Origin: Neocallimastix lanati (nom. inval.)
Lineage: Eukaryota; Neocallimastigomycota; Neocallimastigomycetes; Neocallimastigales; Neocallimastigaceae
Length of the DNA: 64,000 nucleotides
NCBI GenBank assembly: GCA_016946835.1
Contig: JACVTC010000006.1
Coordinates: 1,062,501 to 1,126,500 of the forward strand
Direction: 5' to 3'
The notes beneath the pieces are model-generated. The model was not told where the DNA came from and did not search any database. It saw only the letters and a list, made by a program, of their open reading frames with translations. Shown here one piece after another: positions 22,911 through 38,000 of the stretch (its first letter is position 1; every line of letters begins with the position of its first letter). The position numbers and the translations under genes were made by a program.

Positions 22911-25900
22911 TTATTCTACATTATTAACAAAATTAATAAAGACTTGTTCAAGCGAATATTGTCCGAAATTGTATTGACTAATGATGCCTGCTTTTTTCGC
23001 TTGTTCCATAACGGAAAATACATTGGCAATATTTTCGGTTTTCATTTGAACAGAATACTTTTGATAACTGATCGAGGATTCTAATTGATAATTTTCATTG
23101 GAGGCTAGACCAAATATATTTTGGCCACGAACATACACCTCTTCAAATTCTTCAGGCCTATCCGTAAATACTTCAAGAATATAACTGTGACTATGATTCA
23201 TCTTAATACTCTTTGGCGAATCCACACAAACAAGACGACCCTTAATCAAAATGGCAATACGATCACAGAGGGCCTCCGCTTCTTCCGTGGAGTGGGTCGT
23301 TAGAATGGTAGCGGTTTCACGAACTTTTTTCAATTCAGAAATAAGTTTCCACATGTAACGACGTGTGAACGGATCCATACCTGCACTGGGTTCATCCAAA
23401 ATAAGATAATTTGGAGAGGAACAGATGGCAACAATTAAGGAAAGTTTACGCTTGGTACCACCACTAATTTCACTTACCTTTTTATTTAAATGAATTTCAA
23501 TACCACATGCTTCCGCTAAGGCCTTCGTATAACGAGGAATATCTTTTCTTGGGTAGCCACAAATATTCAGGTAAAATTGAATGGTTTCCTTCACCGTCAG
23601 TAACTTCCAAAGAGAATCATGTTGAGAACAGTAACCGAGAGATAAATCAGGCATATCGGTTTGACTTATATCTTTATCACCATACACGACTGTTCCATGG
23701 GTATGAGATAGGAGACCAGTAATCATAGAAATTGATGTTGTTTTACCCGCACCATTAGGACCTAAAAGACCAAGACATTCACCAACATCAACACCAAAAG
23801 TAACATCATCTACAATACGATTAATATGTTTATTCTTTTTCTTATCATAAATAATTCGATTATCCATTTTTTGGAAGGCACTTTTTTTACCATTATTATT
23901 ATTATAATCACCATTATTATTAGCATTAGCATTAGCATTTTCCTTTCTTTTTTTCCTTACTTCATTCATATTTATTTTGAAATCTTTATTAAGTTGATAA
24001 ACCTTCAAAGCAATTTTCTTTGAGAGGTTATTATCTCCATTTAAGGAATAGCCGACTCTCTTCCATTCATTTAATACATCTTTTGGTCCTGTTTCTAATT
24101 TTTTATCGAGAATTTGACGTTCTGCTGGCGTGTAATTTGTATTCTTTTTAAGTACTCTCGATTTAGATTTTTCAAAGAGATAAAGAATGATCATATAGAA
24201 AAGAATTAAAGCTATCATACCAGCAATTAAAATAACAAAATTATTGGTTCCTCTTTCCTTCATAAGTTCTGAGAAGGAGGGTATTTTTTTATCAAAGAAT
24301 TTCTTTGCTAATAATTTTGACTTTTCCTTATTGGAAAGATCATCTCGTTTCATGGTATCCAGGGCTTCAGTGAGCATGAAAGATAGAATATCCTCTTTCG
24401 TAATACTTATTTTTCTAATTAAAATATAGCTTGTCAATTTAGTGTACAGTAGGACAATAGTCGCCGGGGCAAATAAAACTAAGACCAAATAATATTTATA
24501 TTGCCAAAAATTACCATCCTTCCTGACCTCATCGGTAACCTCTTTATCATCTTTTACTAATGCATTAACATCAATACTACTGATGACCGCGATGACTATG
24601 GCGTAGATACCAATTAAAAGAGAAAGGATAGGATTTACGATAATGAATAAGGTGGAAACTTTTTCATATTTCTTATAGAAATAACTGGCAATGTATTGGT
24701 GTAATAAACTTGCCAGAGCCCAAGTGATCGATATGATCACCGTATAGCCGATGACTTTCGTTTTAAAGATACTGATTTCATTAAATATACCGGTAATGGC
24801 AATGAACATCATAGGAACTAAAATACAAATGGCATCACTCAATAATACACCAATCCAATAGTTAATACGTTTGGTTCCATTCAAGAAAAGTTGATGGGTG
24901 ATTCCTTCTTCCCTCTCTTTCACCGTTAAGGGTCCAAAAATTGAAATGGAAAGGGAAATCGCAATAGCCATAGCAACGATTAAAATAGGCTCTAAAATCA
25001 ACTTCGCTAGCTCTGGCATAATATTAAATTGATTATTTTCATCATTCTCGGTATAAAGTTGATTTGGATAGTAATCAAGAGGCTTATACGTCACTGAGAT
25101 TTGACGATTGATTTGGTTTTGTTCCAGAACGGCATTACTGAGAAGATTAATGGCTATTGGAATGGCATAGTTATAGGTCATATTAGTATAAATAAGGAAT
25201 TCTGGGGTTTGTTGAACATCTTTTCCATCAAATCCACCGATATACTTCATATCCCCTCTTAGTTTATTGGAAGAAAAAGAAAGCTCTTTCTCATAGTTGA
25301 GGGATTGTATCGAAATCTTTGAATGAGCACCAATTTTATTAACTATTTCTGCAGCTTGACCCGTGGAAGTGGAATCCTTGAACCATTGAACATCCTCATA
25401 GATGGAGGGTTGAATATCTAAGGCCTTAAACTGAACGGGTTCATCCATTTGTTTAATAATCATATTTTCAAAATAAATACAGAGAATAATTAAGCATACC
25501 GGAATGAGGGTATAAAGTAAAGCAAAGGTCTTATTTCTAATGAATATCTTAAAACGAAGTTTCATAATCGAAAGAATCTGTTGTAGGGAAGAGGAGTGAT
25601 TAAAATTAGTTTTTCCAAAGACTGGGTTTAACTGGTCAATTAATTTGGAACTATCCTTATCCATATCGACGGCGGCAAAACCTTTTCCTTTTTGGGGTTC
25701 ATCGCCTGTTTCATTCGTATTACTTTCTAATTTAATAAAAAGTTCTTCCAAGGTAGGGGCAGTTAATGAGAAATTCTTAATACTATTACGGCCATCCTTA
25801 ATTAAGTAATTTAACCGTTCAAAAATAGTTTTGAAGGACTCCGAATACTTCATTGGTAATAAATAGGTCACAAGATAATCTTCTTTTAATTCGGCATTGG

Positions 25901-28263
25901 AATGATTGGAATCATTTTCAAGATGAACATGAATATTCGTATTACTGATGCCTTTATTCTGAAGAGAACCAGGACAACATTTTTCAATAAATTCATCTAT
26001 TAACAGGCAATCTTTTGGATCTTCAACATGGATATCGAGGGAATAGTTCATATTGAATCGGTTTTTCAAGAAAAGACTGGTACCTAAACAACTAATATTA
26101 CCATTTGAAATAATCATTTTTCGATCGGCTAAAAGATCGGCTTCATCCATATAGTGGGTGGTAACAAACATTACACGCCCCTTCTTCTTTTGGGATAATA
26201 GTTCCCAAATATTCTTTCTGGAGTAAGGATCAAGACCAGTGGTGGGTTCATCTAAAAAGACATATTTAGGGGAACCCAGAAGGGCCAGGGTAATACAAAG
26301 TTTTCTTCTTTGACCACCACTAAGTTGCTTTGGATAATTATCCTTCTTATCTAGTAAATCAATATCTCTGAGAATCTCATCGATATTAACGTTAACATTC
26401 TTAATACCAGCGAATAATCTGACGTGCTCAGCAAGCGTTAAACTATTATTGAAGGTATCAAATTGAGGACAGTAACCAAATTGTCGACAGATCTCGGTTT
26501 CATTATCGGTAATCGGTACATCATCATAGTACACCTCACCATGGGAGGCAGAAAGAATACCGGTCATGATACTAATTAAGGTAGTTTTACCGGCACCATT
26601 ATGACCTAAAATAGCAAATATTTCATCGTAGTAGGCATTAAAATCAATATTTTTTAATATTTCAATATTTTCTCTCTTCACCTTAAAGCTTTTTCCAACG
26701 TTTTTTATTTCAACAGCTTTACTCAAGCCTTCTGGATCCTTTTGAATGAAAGGACTACTGCTATTGCTATCAGGATCAGTAGTACTTATCTTCTTCTTCT
26801 TATTACGACGGAAAAGATCGGTAATAATGAAATGCCATTTTCTGTGGAAATTATTACCTTGAGGTAAAACATTATCAAGATAGATAGCGATGATGAAATA
26901 AGCAATTAAGCTAGTCACTAAACCTAAAAAGTAATTTCTTAGCAATTTATTTTTTAACATATTTAAGAAAGTGACGGTTAGTTTTTGCTTTTCCAATTGG
27001 ATAAGATAATTAAAAATGGAAAGAAAAGATATTGGGGAAATGGTGAAGGTACAAATTAAATGTGCTTTTGGTTTTCTTTCCAATCCTCGATTAACAAAGT
27101 AAATAGCGAAGAAGGCAACGATAATCATCACACCAATAGTATTAGCGGTTTTAGATTTTTTAATTAAGGTAGAAAGAACGAAAGAGATACAACAACAAGA
27201 TAAACCATAGAGAAGCATAACAATGATTAAAATACTCCAATGAATGAAAATAAACAGCTTAAAGTAATACATAGCAAAAGAAACAATAATTGAACTTATG
27301 ATAATAATGATACCATAGGTGACAGCCCATGATAACCAGAAAGTAGATTTTCTTAAACCAATGATAATTAAAGATTCCTTAATTCTTGTTTCTTTTTCAA
27401 TGACTAAATTAGTAAGTAAACTGGAAATACAAGGTACAAAATAAAAGAGCATAAAGAAGGGAACAAAATCTTCAACTTGATTTTCCTTTAATTTTAAGCT
27501 ATAACCTTTTTTAGCCATGATTTTATAATTTACTTTAATTTCTTGAGCATTTGGTGATAAAATTTTAATTAATGCCTTATCGATCATATACTGTATTCTA
27601 TATAAGTCATCAATATGAGATGAATCAAAAACTGGAGAATTATTCATTAAATATTCATGTAATTCCATATTGTGGTTATCAAAATGTATAGTATATTTTG
27701 ATAATGAGGAGAAAGCAATAGCATAATATTTAGTACCATAATAATCATCATTTAGGTAATCTTTACAACTCTCAAGCATTTCATATTCGGAATTAAAAAT
27801 ATGAATTTTCATTTCATAAATTTGCCTTATATCTAAATTATCAATATCATTATTTTCTGGTGGTAAGTCACCTATAGGGTTATCTTGTCCCTCAACATCA
27901 TTTTCAAAAAGAATAGAATCATTAGCTCTCTTGACAAAATCAATATCTAATAATTGATTATTATTGTTTTCTATTTCATTCTGATATGTAAAATTTTTAT
28001 TACTATCAATTAAGGTAAAATGACTTAAATAGACACTATTTTTAAAATTTTCTATAAACAAATCTTGTTTATTTTTATCAAATTCTGATGGAAAAGCAAA
28101 ATAAAAATTATAATAAATTTCAGAATATTCGTTTGATGGAAATTCATCAAATTTGTTAATTTGTTGATTATCATCTATATCTTCATATTCCTCAACTACA
28201 TCTTTATATTTTGAATTCTTTGCTATATCATTTAAAATTGTATTTAATATTAAATAATTAATA

Positions 28264-28296
<33 letters not shown>

Positions 28297-28358
28297 GTAA
28301 TTAATAATTAATAAATTGATTCTAAATTATAAATTAATAAATTTTAATAACTCATTAT

Positions 28359-28395
<37 letters not shown>

Positions 28396-28630
28396 CTTTT
28401 ATCTTTTATTTTATTTTATTTTTATTTTTATTTTTATTTTTTTTTTTTTTTTTACTTGTTCTTATTTATATTTATATATATATTATACATTCTTTAAAAT
28501 TAATATTTCATTTACCTATAATATAAATGATTATTGTTGGAATAATAATCTCTAATATTGTAGAAAATACAGACCTTCTTTTAAGTACTGTATTTCTCCA
28601 TAACAACGTTCTTAACTGGTGAAAAAACAT
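22911..28630 (-). CDS. ABCA-type full transporter, two exons (paralog 1)
   Basis: Predicted 1,808-residue membrane transporter of the ABCA family, a family typically linked to lipid movement; the substrate here is unknown. Exon 1 (28,630-28,516) starts MFFHQLRTLLWRNTVLKRRS and encodes the first membrane segment. A GT...AG intron (28,515-28,223) follows, then exon 2 (28,222-22,911). Residues about 60-270 form an outer loop; a membrane block begins at FVPFFMLFYFVPCISS. NBD1 has Walker A GHNGAGKTT (~569-577), Q-loop YCPQFD, signature LSGGQRRK (~673) and Walker B FLDEPTTGLDP (~694). A second membrane half follows. NBD2 has GPNGAGKTT (~1,520-1,527), YCSQHD, ISGGTKRK (~1,624) and ILDEPSAGMDP (~1,647). 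All catalytic motifs are intact. The long frame alone lacks an ATG start; the exon makes one. The closest relative is the gene at 32,025. Confidence 0.93.
28223..28515 (-). other. phase-1 intron of ABC paralog 1
   Basis: Donor GTAAATG at 28,515 and acceptor ATATAG ending at 28,223. The exons join ATA-G/CA-AAG without breaking the frame. It contains T runs and an (ATT)n tract. Paralog 2 has an intron after the same residue and in the same phase. Confidence 0.85.
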
Positions 28631-31265
28631 ACTATTATTTTTTATTTTTTTTAAATTTCTATTATTATTATTATTATTTATAATAATTATATAATAATTA
28701 TCTAATAATAATATATTATTATTTTATTTTTTAAATTTGTTTTTTTTTAGTTAATCTTTTTTTTTTTTTTTTTTTTCTTCTATTTTATTTTATTTTTCTG
28801 TTACTTAATTTTTGATATTATTATTTTAATAAAACAATATATATAAAGATAGTTAATAGTATTTATTTTATGATATTTGATTTCTTTTATATGTTTCGAG
28901 TACTTTAAATAATATGAAAAAAAAAAAAATTTTAATTATATATATTTTTATGTTATATATAGATAATAGTAGAGCTCTTTATATATATTAATGATAATTT
29001 GAAATTTTATATTTAAATATATATATACTTTAATTTCAATTATTCTTTAAAATATTAAATTGTTTATATATATTTTAAACATTGACACTTGAATAGGTAT
29101 ATTTAGACTTTTAAATTAAAAATTGTTTTTAATTTTAATTTATTTTCAATTAAAAAAAATAAAAAAAAAAAAAAAGATTTTATTATTAGATCGAAGTCCT
29201 CTTTTTTTATTTTATTTTTTTTATTTTATTTTTTTTAAAACTTAATTCAGTGGATAAAAAAAAATTAAAATTATAAAAAAAAAAAATTTTTTTTATTATT
29301 ATAATTTTTATTATTATTTTATGTTTAATATAATATAATATATTGATTGTATTTAAATTATATATATTTCATTATATTTTATATATATATAGATTAAATG
29401 CTTATTAATATTTTTTAAATTCATTCCTTTTATTCCAATAATAATTTTAATATTATTAATTTTTAATTAAAAATAAAATTATATATTTAATAATTATAAT
29501 ATTCATAATTAAAATCTTTTTATTTTATTTTATTTTTTATTTTATTTTATTTTTTATTTTATTTTATTTTTTATTTTATTTTATTTTTTATTTTTTATTT
29601 TATTTTTTTTTTATAGAGTCTAGAAATTTTAAGTTTTAAAATTATATTTAATAAAGGTAAATAACTTTATTTAATAAGGAAAGGAAATAGGATCCATTTA
29701 TTCTATTCTAGGTTAATTTGACTCTACCAAGTTAACACAAATCATTAAAAAAAAAAAATAATTAATTAATTGAACCTTAAATTTATTAACAATAATAAAA
29801 AAAAAAAAAAAAAAAAAAATTAATTAAAATTCATTCATTTTTACATCCTGAACTAGACAATTATTAAAAATTAGGATATATTTTATTATTTAAGATAATG
29901 TTGGATATATAGTTTAAAATAATTCTATACAATTATATATATATATATTTATAATAATATCTAACATATTAATTTACATCTTAAAAAAAGAATAAGGCAT
30001 TTTGGGTCTAGAATATATAAATTAAATAATTTTAATTGGTTATATATTTTTGAATAAATTATTATAATTATTATTATTATTATTATTATCATTATTATTA
30101 TTACTTGAAATTATATAATTATTTTTTTTTTTATTTATAATACAAAATATAGTATTATTATTTATAAATTTTATACAATTAATAATAATATTATAATTTA
30201 TAATTACTTTTAATAATTTATTATTATAATTTTTTTTTTTTAATATCAATCGTCAATGATTTTATTTCTTAATAAGGAAGAGAATCACTATAATTTATAG
30301 ATAAACTTTCTAATTAGAAATAGATGAAAGTTTTAAAATTTAACAATTTTTTTTTTTTTTTTTTTATTTTGATATATATACATCTGTAAAAATAAATCAT
30401 ATTATAATATCATAATAATATTATAATCAAATTGATAGATATCTAATTAAATAAATATTATAAATATAAATTAATATTAATATAAAATTTTAATATTTAA
30501 TTTTTTATTTACTTAAGAAAATTTTAACTCCTGAAAAAAAGAATAAATTAAAAAAGAATTAGATCTCGACTCTTATTATTACTTTTTTGATATAATGTAT
30601 ATAATAATTAAATAAATAAATAAATAAAAAAAGGATCGTAACAATTTATTATATATATAGATATATATATAAAAAAAAAAAAAAAAGAACATTCATTTAA
30701 TAATTTAAATAATAAAAAAATATATATATAAAAGGATAATCATTTAATAATAAATAAATTATAAAGAACTAATATAAATTTAAAAAAAAAAAATAAAAAA
30801 TAAAAAAATAAAAAATAAAAATATTAAGAAAATTCATTTAAAAGAATATTCAATTTAATAATAATAAAATTATAAATAAAATTTAAAAATTTAAAAATTT
30901 AAAATTATTATAGTTTTTTAAAAGTCTCTTAAAGACTTAAAGTTATTTCTGTTTTAAATTAAAATATTTAAATTTAAAATCAAATCAAATCAAATCAAAT
31001 CAAATCAAGTCAAATTAAATTAAATTAAAAATAAAAATAAATAAGAACATATGGTAGGGTAAGAAAGAGAAAAAAAAATTAATAAAATATTATTAAAGTT
31101 AGTTAATAAAATTTTGATGTGAAAATTTATTTTATATGAAATTTAAAAGAAAAAAAAAATTTTTTTTTTGTATTATATTAATGAATATCTTCTTTTTTAT
31201 TTAAATATTGTTAAATTATATATAATTTGTTGTTGAATTATAATATTTAATTCTTTTAATTTTTT

Positions 31266-31302
<37 letters not shown>

Positions 31303-31370
31303 ATTAAAAGAAATAATAAAAATAAATTCTATTTTTTATTTCACTAATTTTTATTATATATATTACTACT

Positions 31371-31403
<33 letters not shown>

Positions 31404-31647
31404 TATTTTTAATTTTTAATTTTTTAATTAATTCTATTCTTTAATTATTTTTATTATTATTATTATTATTATTTTTTTAATTATTTTTTTAATTTTTTAA
31501 ATTATCTTCAATTTTTTAATTATTTTCTATTATTTTTTAATTTTTAATTATTTTCTAATTTTTTTTTAATTTTTAATTATTTTCTATTTTTTAATTATTC
31601 TCTACTCTATTTTTCAATTTTTAATTATTTTCAATTTTTAATTATTT

Positions 31648-31683
<36 letters not shown>

Positions 31684-31790
31684 GTATTGTGTTATTGTAC
31701 AGGATTCTAATTTATATTATAAATAAGAATATTGTTGATTAAAATATATATAAATATTCATATATATATATTTATATATTTAAAAAATTA

Positions 31791-31827
<37 letters not shown>

Positions 31828-32024
31828 TTACTTAATATGTTCCTGAAAGCTAAAACAATAAAGTAATAAAAAAAATAATAATAATAAATTATAATAAAAC
31901 AATAAAAAAATAAAACAATAAAAAAAAAAAAATTATAATTTATATATATAAATGAAAAAAAAAAAAAATGATGATGATGATGATGACGATGAAGATGACC
32001 ATATTAATTTTATGTAAATTTGCT
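28631..32024. other. 3.4-kb intergenic AT-rich region between ABC paralogs
   Basis: No gene is seen. It holds the promoter side of paralog 1 and the 3' flank of paralog 2. Visible items are a (TATTTTATTTTATTTTT)n run at about 29,515-29,600, a (CAAAT)n run at about 30,980-31,010, several A/T homopolymers of 20-40 bases (31,270-31,305, 31,370-31,395, 31,650-31,680, 31,797-31,825) and an (ATG)n tract at 31,968-31,985. Short open frames here are homopolymer translations. Confidence 0.7.
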
Positions 32025-35000
32025 TTATTCAGCCTTATTCACAAAATTAATAAAGACTTGTTCAAGAGAATATTGTCCAAAGTTGTATTGAGTAATATAT
32101 CTACGTTCTTTAGCATATTCCATCATAGAAAAGACATTAGCAATATTTTCAGTTCTCATTTTAACTGAATACTTTTGATAACTAAATGAAGATTCTAAAT
32201 CATATTTTTCATCTCTATACAATCCAAAGATATTATACTTTCGTACAAATTCTTTTTCAAATTGATCCGGATAATTAGTAAATACTTCAAGAATATAACT
32301 GTGACTATGATTCATCTTAATACTTCTTGGCGTATCCACACAAACAAGACGACCCTTAATCAAGATGGCAATACGATCACAGAGAGCTTCCGCTTCTTCC
32401 GTGGAGTGTGTCGTTAAAATGGTAGCGGTTTCACGAACTTTTTTCAATTCAGAAATAAGTTTCCACATGTAACGACGTGTGAACGGATCCATACCTGCAC
32501 TGGGTTCATCCAGAATAAGATAATTTGGAGAGGAACAGATGGCAACAATTAAGGAAAGTTTACGCTTAGTACCACCACTAATTTCACTTACCTTTTTATT
32601 GGTGTGAAGTTCAATACCACAGGCTTCAATTAACGCTTTCGTATAACGAGGAATATCTTTTCTTGGGTAGCCACAAATATTCAGGTAAAATTGAATGGTT
32701 TCCTTCACCGTCAGTAACTTCCAAAGGGAATCATATTGAGCGGTGTAGCCGAGAGATAAATCGGCCATATCTGTTGTACTTAAATCTTTATTACCATACA
32801 CGACTGTTCCATGGGTATGAGACATGAGACCAGTAATCATAGAAATTGATGTTGTTTTACCCGCACCATTAGGACCTAAAAGACCAAGACATTCACCAAC
32901 ATCAACACCAAAAGTAACATCATCTACAATACGATTAATATTTTTCTTCTTGTTCTTATCATAAATAATTCGATTATCCATTTTTTGGAAGGCACTTTTT
33001 TTACCATTTTTTTCATTTTCATTTTGATCTTTTTCATTAAGATTAGCTTTACCATTTTTATCATTGTCATTCTTCTTTTTATTGTTGTTGTTGTTTTTTT
33101 TGTTTAATTTTTTGACATCACTCGCCTTCAAGGAGAAGTCCTTATTTAGTTGGAAGACCTTCAGAGCAATTCGATTGGCAAACTTACTACCATTATTGAG
33201 GGCTTGTTTCACTCTCCACCATTCATTATAGACATCTCTTGGACCATTTTCAAGCATTTTATTCTTCAATTTACGTTCTTCCTCCGTATACTCTGAATTC
33301 TTTTTAACAATCCTTGCCTTTGATCGTTCTAACAGATAGAGAAGAACGGCGTAGATGACAAGAAATACAACGGCAACGATGAGTAAAACCAAAAACTTGT
33401 CTTCCTTTGACTTAAATATTTCACTAATGGTTGGAATTTTATCCTTGAAGAATAAATTAGTTATTAATTTCGATTTTTCTGATTCTGAAATTGATTTGGC
33501 ATAGATATCTTTCACATCCTTTCTGAGAACAAACTGGGCAATTTCTTCTTGAGTGATTTTTATTTTATGTTGGAATATAAGACTAGATAATTTAATGTAT
33601 AAGAAAACAATCATGGAGGGTGCATATAAAAACAAGAGAAGATAAAAGAAATATTCTCCAAAGCCACCTTTTTTATTTTCATTGTTTTCTTTTTCATCAG
33701 TATCGTCTACGGAACTTATTATTGAAATAATTAATGCATAGACTCCCATACAGAGGGAAAGAATAGGATTAATGATAATGAAGAGGGAAGAAACTTTTTC
33801 GTATTTTTTAAAGAAATAACAAACCACATATTGATGTAAGAGACTTGAAATTCCGCATATGAAAGTCACCGTTGCGGTATATGCGATGACTCTAGGTTGA
33901 TAAATATCTAAATTACTGAATATACCTACAACGCCAATAAGTAAAAGAGGAACAATGAGACAGATACCATCACTAATCAAGACACCAATCCAATAGTTTA
34001 TTCGTTTAGTACCGTTTAAGAAAAGTTGATGGGTAATGCCATCTTCTCTTTCTTTTACGGTTAAAGGACCATAGATAGAGACAGAAATGGAAGTCGTGAT
34101 GGCAATAGCTACAATTAACATTTGTTCCATGTACATTTTAAGTTGTTCCCCTGCAATATTAATGACTCTGTTGACATCATTTTCATCGAATTTACCTTCT
34201 TCAACATAATCAAATGGTTGAAGGGTGATAGAAATTTGTTCATTAATATTATTTTGTTTTAGAATGCCATTACTGAGAAGATTGAGGGCCATTTGAGTAG
34301 CAAAAGTGAAAGTAATATTATTATATATAGTAAATTGTAAATTCTGTTGTGCGTCTGTGGTACCCTTTATACCTCCAATATAAAAGGCATCGTGAGTTAA
34401 CTTTTTAGAAGCAATGGTAAGTTCATTTTCATAATTGACTGGATTAAATTTGAGTTTAGAAGCATTTTCTGCTTGATTAATGATATCCATTGCTTGTCCT
34501 GTGGAAGAAGAATCTTTAAACCATTGGCCGCTTTCATAGAGAGAAGGCTTAATTTCTAAGGGTTGGAAGGTTCTAGGTTCATTGACAGACTGAATTTCCT
34601 TATTTTCGTAATAGATACAGACCATAATGAAACAGAGAGGAAGGAGAGTATAGAGAAGAGCAAATGTTTTATTTCTTAAAAAGATTTTTATACGAAGTTT
34701 AACGATCGACCATATCTGTCTGACAGCAGAGGATTTAGGTAATTGTGCCTTTCCAAATATCGGTTCTAAATTGCTTAATAATCTTTCACTATCATTATTC
34801 ATATCGATTGCCGTGGAATGATTATTATTCATACCTCCAATATTTTGAGTATTTCCACTATTCTTTTCTAACTTAATAAAAAGTTCTTCTAAAGTAGGAG
34901 CAGTCAACGAAAAGTTGGCAACACTATTTCTTTTACTTTTGATCATTTTATTTAAATGTTCAAAAATTTCTTTAAATGATTTAGAAAACTTCATCGGTAA

Positions 35001-38000
35001 TAAATAGGTAGTAATATATTCGGCACTAATATGCGTATTGTTATTATATCTATTTTGTTCAAGATGACCATTAATGTTTGTTTTACTGATGGTTTTGGAA
35101 TGGGAAGAGCCAGGACAAAAATATTCAATCAAGTCATCAGCAAGAGAAGTATCTCTGGAATCTTTGCAATGGATATCGAGGGAATAGTTCATATTGAATC
35201 GGTTTTTCAAGAAAAGACTGGTACCTAAACAACTAATATTACCATTTGAAATAATCATTTTTCGATCGGCTAAAAGATCGGCTTCATCCATATAGTGGGT
35301 GGTAACAAACATTACACGTCCCTTCTTCTTTTGGGATAAAAGTTCCCAAATATTCTTTCTGGAGTAAGGATCAAGACCGGTGGTGGGTTCATCTAAAAAG
35401 ACATATTTAGGGGAACCCAGAAGGGCCAGGGTAATACAAAGTTTTCTTCTTTGACCACCACTAAGTTGCTTTGGATAATTATTCTTCTTATCTAATAAAT
35501 CAATATCTCTGAGAATCTCATCGATATTAACTTTAACATTCTTAATACCAGCGAATAATCTGACGTGTTCAGCAAGCGTTAAACTATTATTGAAGGTATC
35601 AAATTGAGGACAGTAACCAAATTGTCGACAGATCTCGGTTTCATTATCGGTAATCGGTACATCATCATAGTACACCTCACCATGGGAGGCAGAAAGAATA
35701 CCGGTCATGATACTAATTAAGGTAGTTTTACCGGCACCATTATGACCTAAAATAGCAAATATTTCATCGTAGTAGGCATTGAAATCAATACTTCTCAAGA
35801 TGTCAATTCTTTGTCTCTTCACCTTAAAGCTTTTTCCAATATTTTTAATTTGGACTGCTCTTCTCAAATCTTCTGGATCCTTCTCAATATATGGATTGTA
35901 GGGTTTATAATTTCCTATTGGTGGTGATATATTTTTCTTATGACGCTTAAAGAGACGGAAGAAATCCGTTATAATGAAATACCATTTTCTATGGAAATTA
36001 TTACCTTGAGGTAAAACATTATCAAGATAAATAGCCGTAATGAAATAAATAAATAAAGAAGATATTAAACCTACAAAGGGATCTCTTAAGGATTTATTCT
36101 TGAACATATTTAAGAAAGAAACGGAAAGACCCTGATCTTCTAATTTAATGAGATATTCGAACATGGAAAGAAAAGCGATTGGAGAAACAGTAAATCTACA
36201 AATTGATTGTACTATTGGATCTTTATCAACGGCAGACTTGACGAAAAATACAACAAAAAAGAAGACAATAATCATTATTCCAACAGTATTTGCCGTTTTA
36301 GATTTTTTGAGTAGAGTAGAAAGAATGAAAGAGATACAACAACAAGATAAGCCATAAACGAGCAGAACGATAATGACAATGCTCCAATGAATAAGATTAA
36401 ATAGCTTGAACCAATACATGGCAATGGTTACAATAGTGGAACTTACTATAATAATGATACCATAGGTGACTGCCCACGACAACCAAAACGTGGACTTTCT
36501 TAAACCAATAATAATTAAGGATTCCTTTATTTTTGATTCTTTTTCGATGACTAAGTTACTAAGTAATGAACAAATACAAGGGACAAAATAAAAAAGCATA
36601 AAGAATGGAGTATATGAATGTGCTGTATTACTTTTATACTTTAATTTATATCCCAATCTATCCATTTCTTTACTTTTTATCTGAATATCTTTTATATTTG
36701 GTGAATTACTTAATGTTTTTATAATGGATTTATCAATAGCGGCTTGAAGCGCTTCTGCAAAATACATTTCTCCAGTTCGCGTATCTCCCTTGTCCCCTTT
36801 TAATGATTCATGTAATTCGTCATAATATCCGAAATTGATAGTATATTTTGTGAGAGATTGAAAAGTAATACCCAAATAGGTAATACTTTCTAAATAAGTC
36901 AAATAATCATCATTTTCTTCATTATAGTCCCATTTACTAAATGCTTCATCTATATCAAATCGTAATTTTTTATAGCTGTTTTTCATATCTTTCTCATTAT
37001 CAAAAATATTAATCTTCATCTCTAATATTTCACCAAGATCTCTCTTTTCATTATTAACCATATGTGGAGTATTATTTATAGTTTTAGTATTAATATCAGT
37101 ATTGCCATTATTAGCACTAGGATTAGTATTAGTATTAGCACTAGGATTAGCATTAACACTAGGATTAGTATTTGTACTAGGATTAGCAGTTGCATTAGTG
37201 TTAGCATTAACACTAGGATTAGTATTTGCACTAGGATTAGCAGTTGCATTAGTGTTAGTATTAGCACTAGGATTAGCAGTTGCATTAGTGTTAGTATTAG
37301 CACTAGGATTAGCATTTGCATTAGCAGTAGCGTTAGTATTAACATTAATATTATTTATATTTCCATTAATATTTTGTAAAGATGAATTTGTAACGTTTTG
37401 ATTGTTGAGATTACCATTTTCAGGTAATCCATTTGTACTTTTCATAGTAAAATTCTGATTACTTTCAATTAATTTAAATTGAGTCGAATTATTCGAATTT
37501 TTGAAATTTTCAATAAATAGATTTTGCTTTTGCTTATCAAATTCAGGTGGAAATACAAAATTTAGATCTAAATAACAATTACTTTGTTCTTTTATATGCA
37601 TTATCTCTTTATAGACTTTCAAAGCATCATCAAATGTAAGACTAAATTCTGGCTTATTATTTATTTCTTCAGTTTCTTCTTCAACATCTACATATTCTGA
37701 TTTATACCCTAATTTAAAGAAATATTAATGAGCATATTTAAATTGTCATAAAATATTAATAATTACTAAAAAATAAATCATATTTAATCAATAAAGAATA
37801 ATAAATTATTTAAAATAGAAAAAAAAAAATGAATAATAAATTATTTATAACAAAAAAATGAATAATAAATAATATTTTTTTTTTCAAAAAAATATATACA
37901 TATATATATTATTAATAAAAATTACCTATGATTAAAATAATTAATGTTGGAATTATAATTTCCAAAAGAGTAGAAATTATAGCTCTTCTTTTTAAAACGG

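Noticed and set aside
37062-37401. Overlapping open frames in all phases of the ABC paralog 2 repeat
   Set aside because: They are shadows of an in-frame minisatellite inside a real gene.
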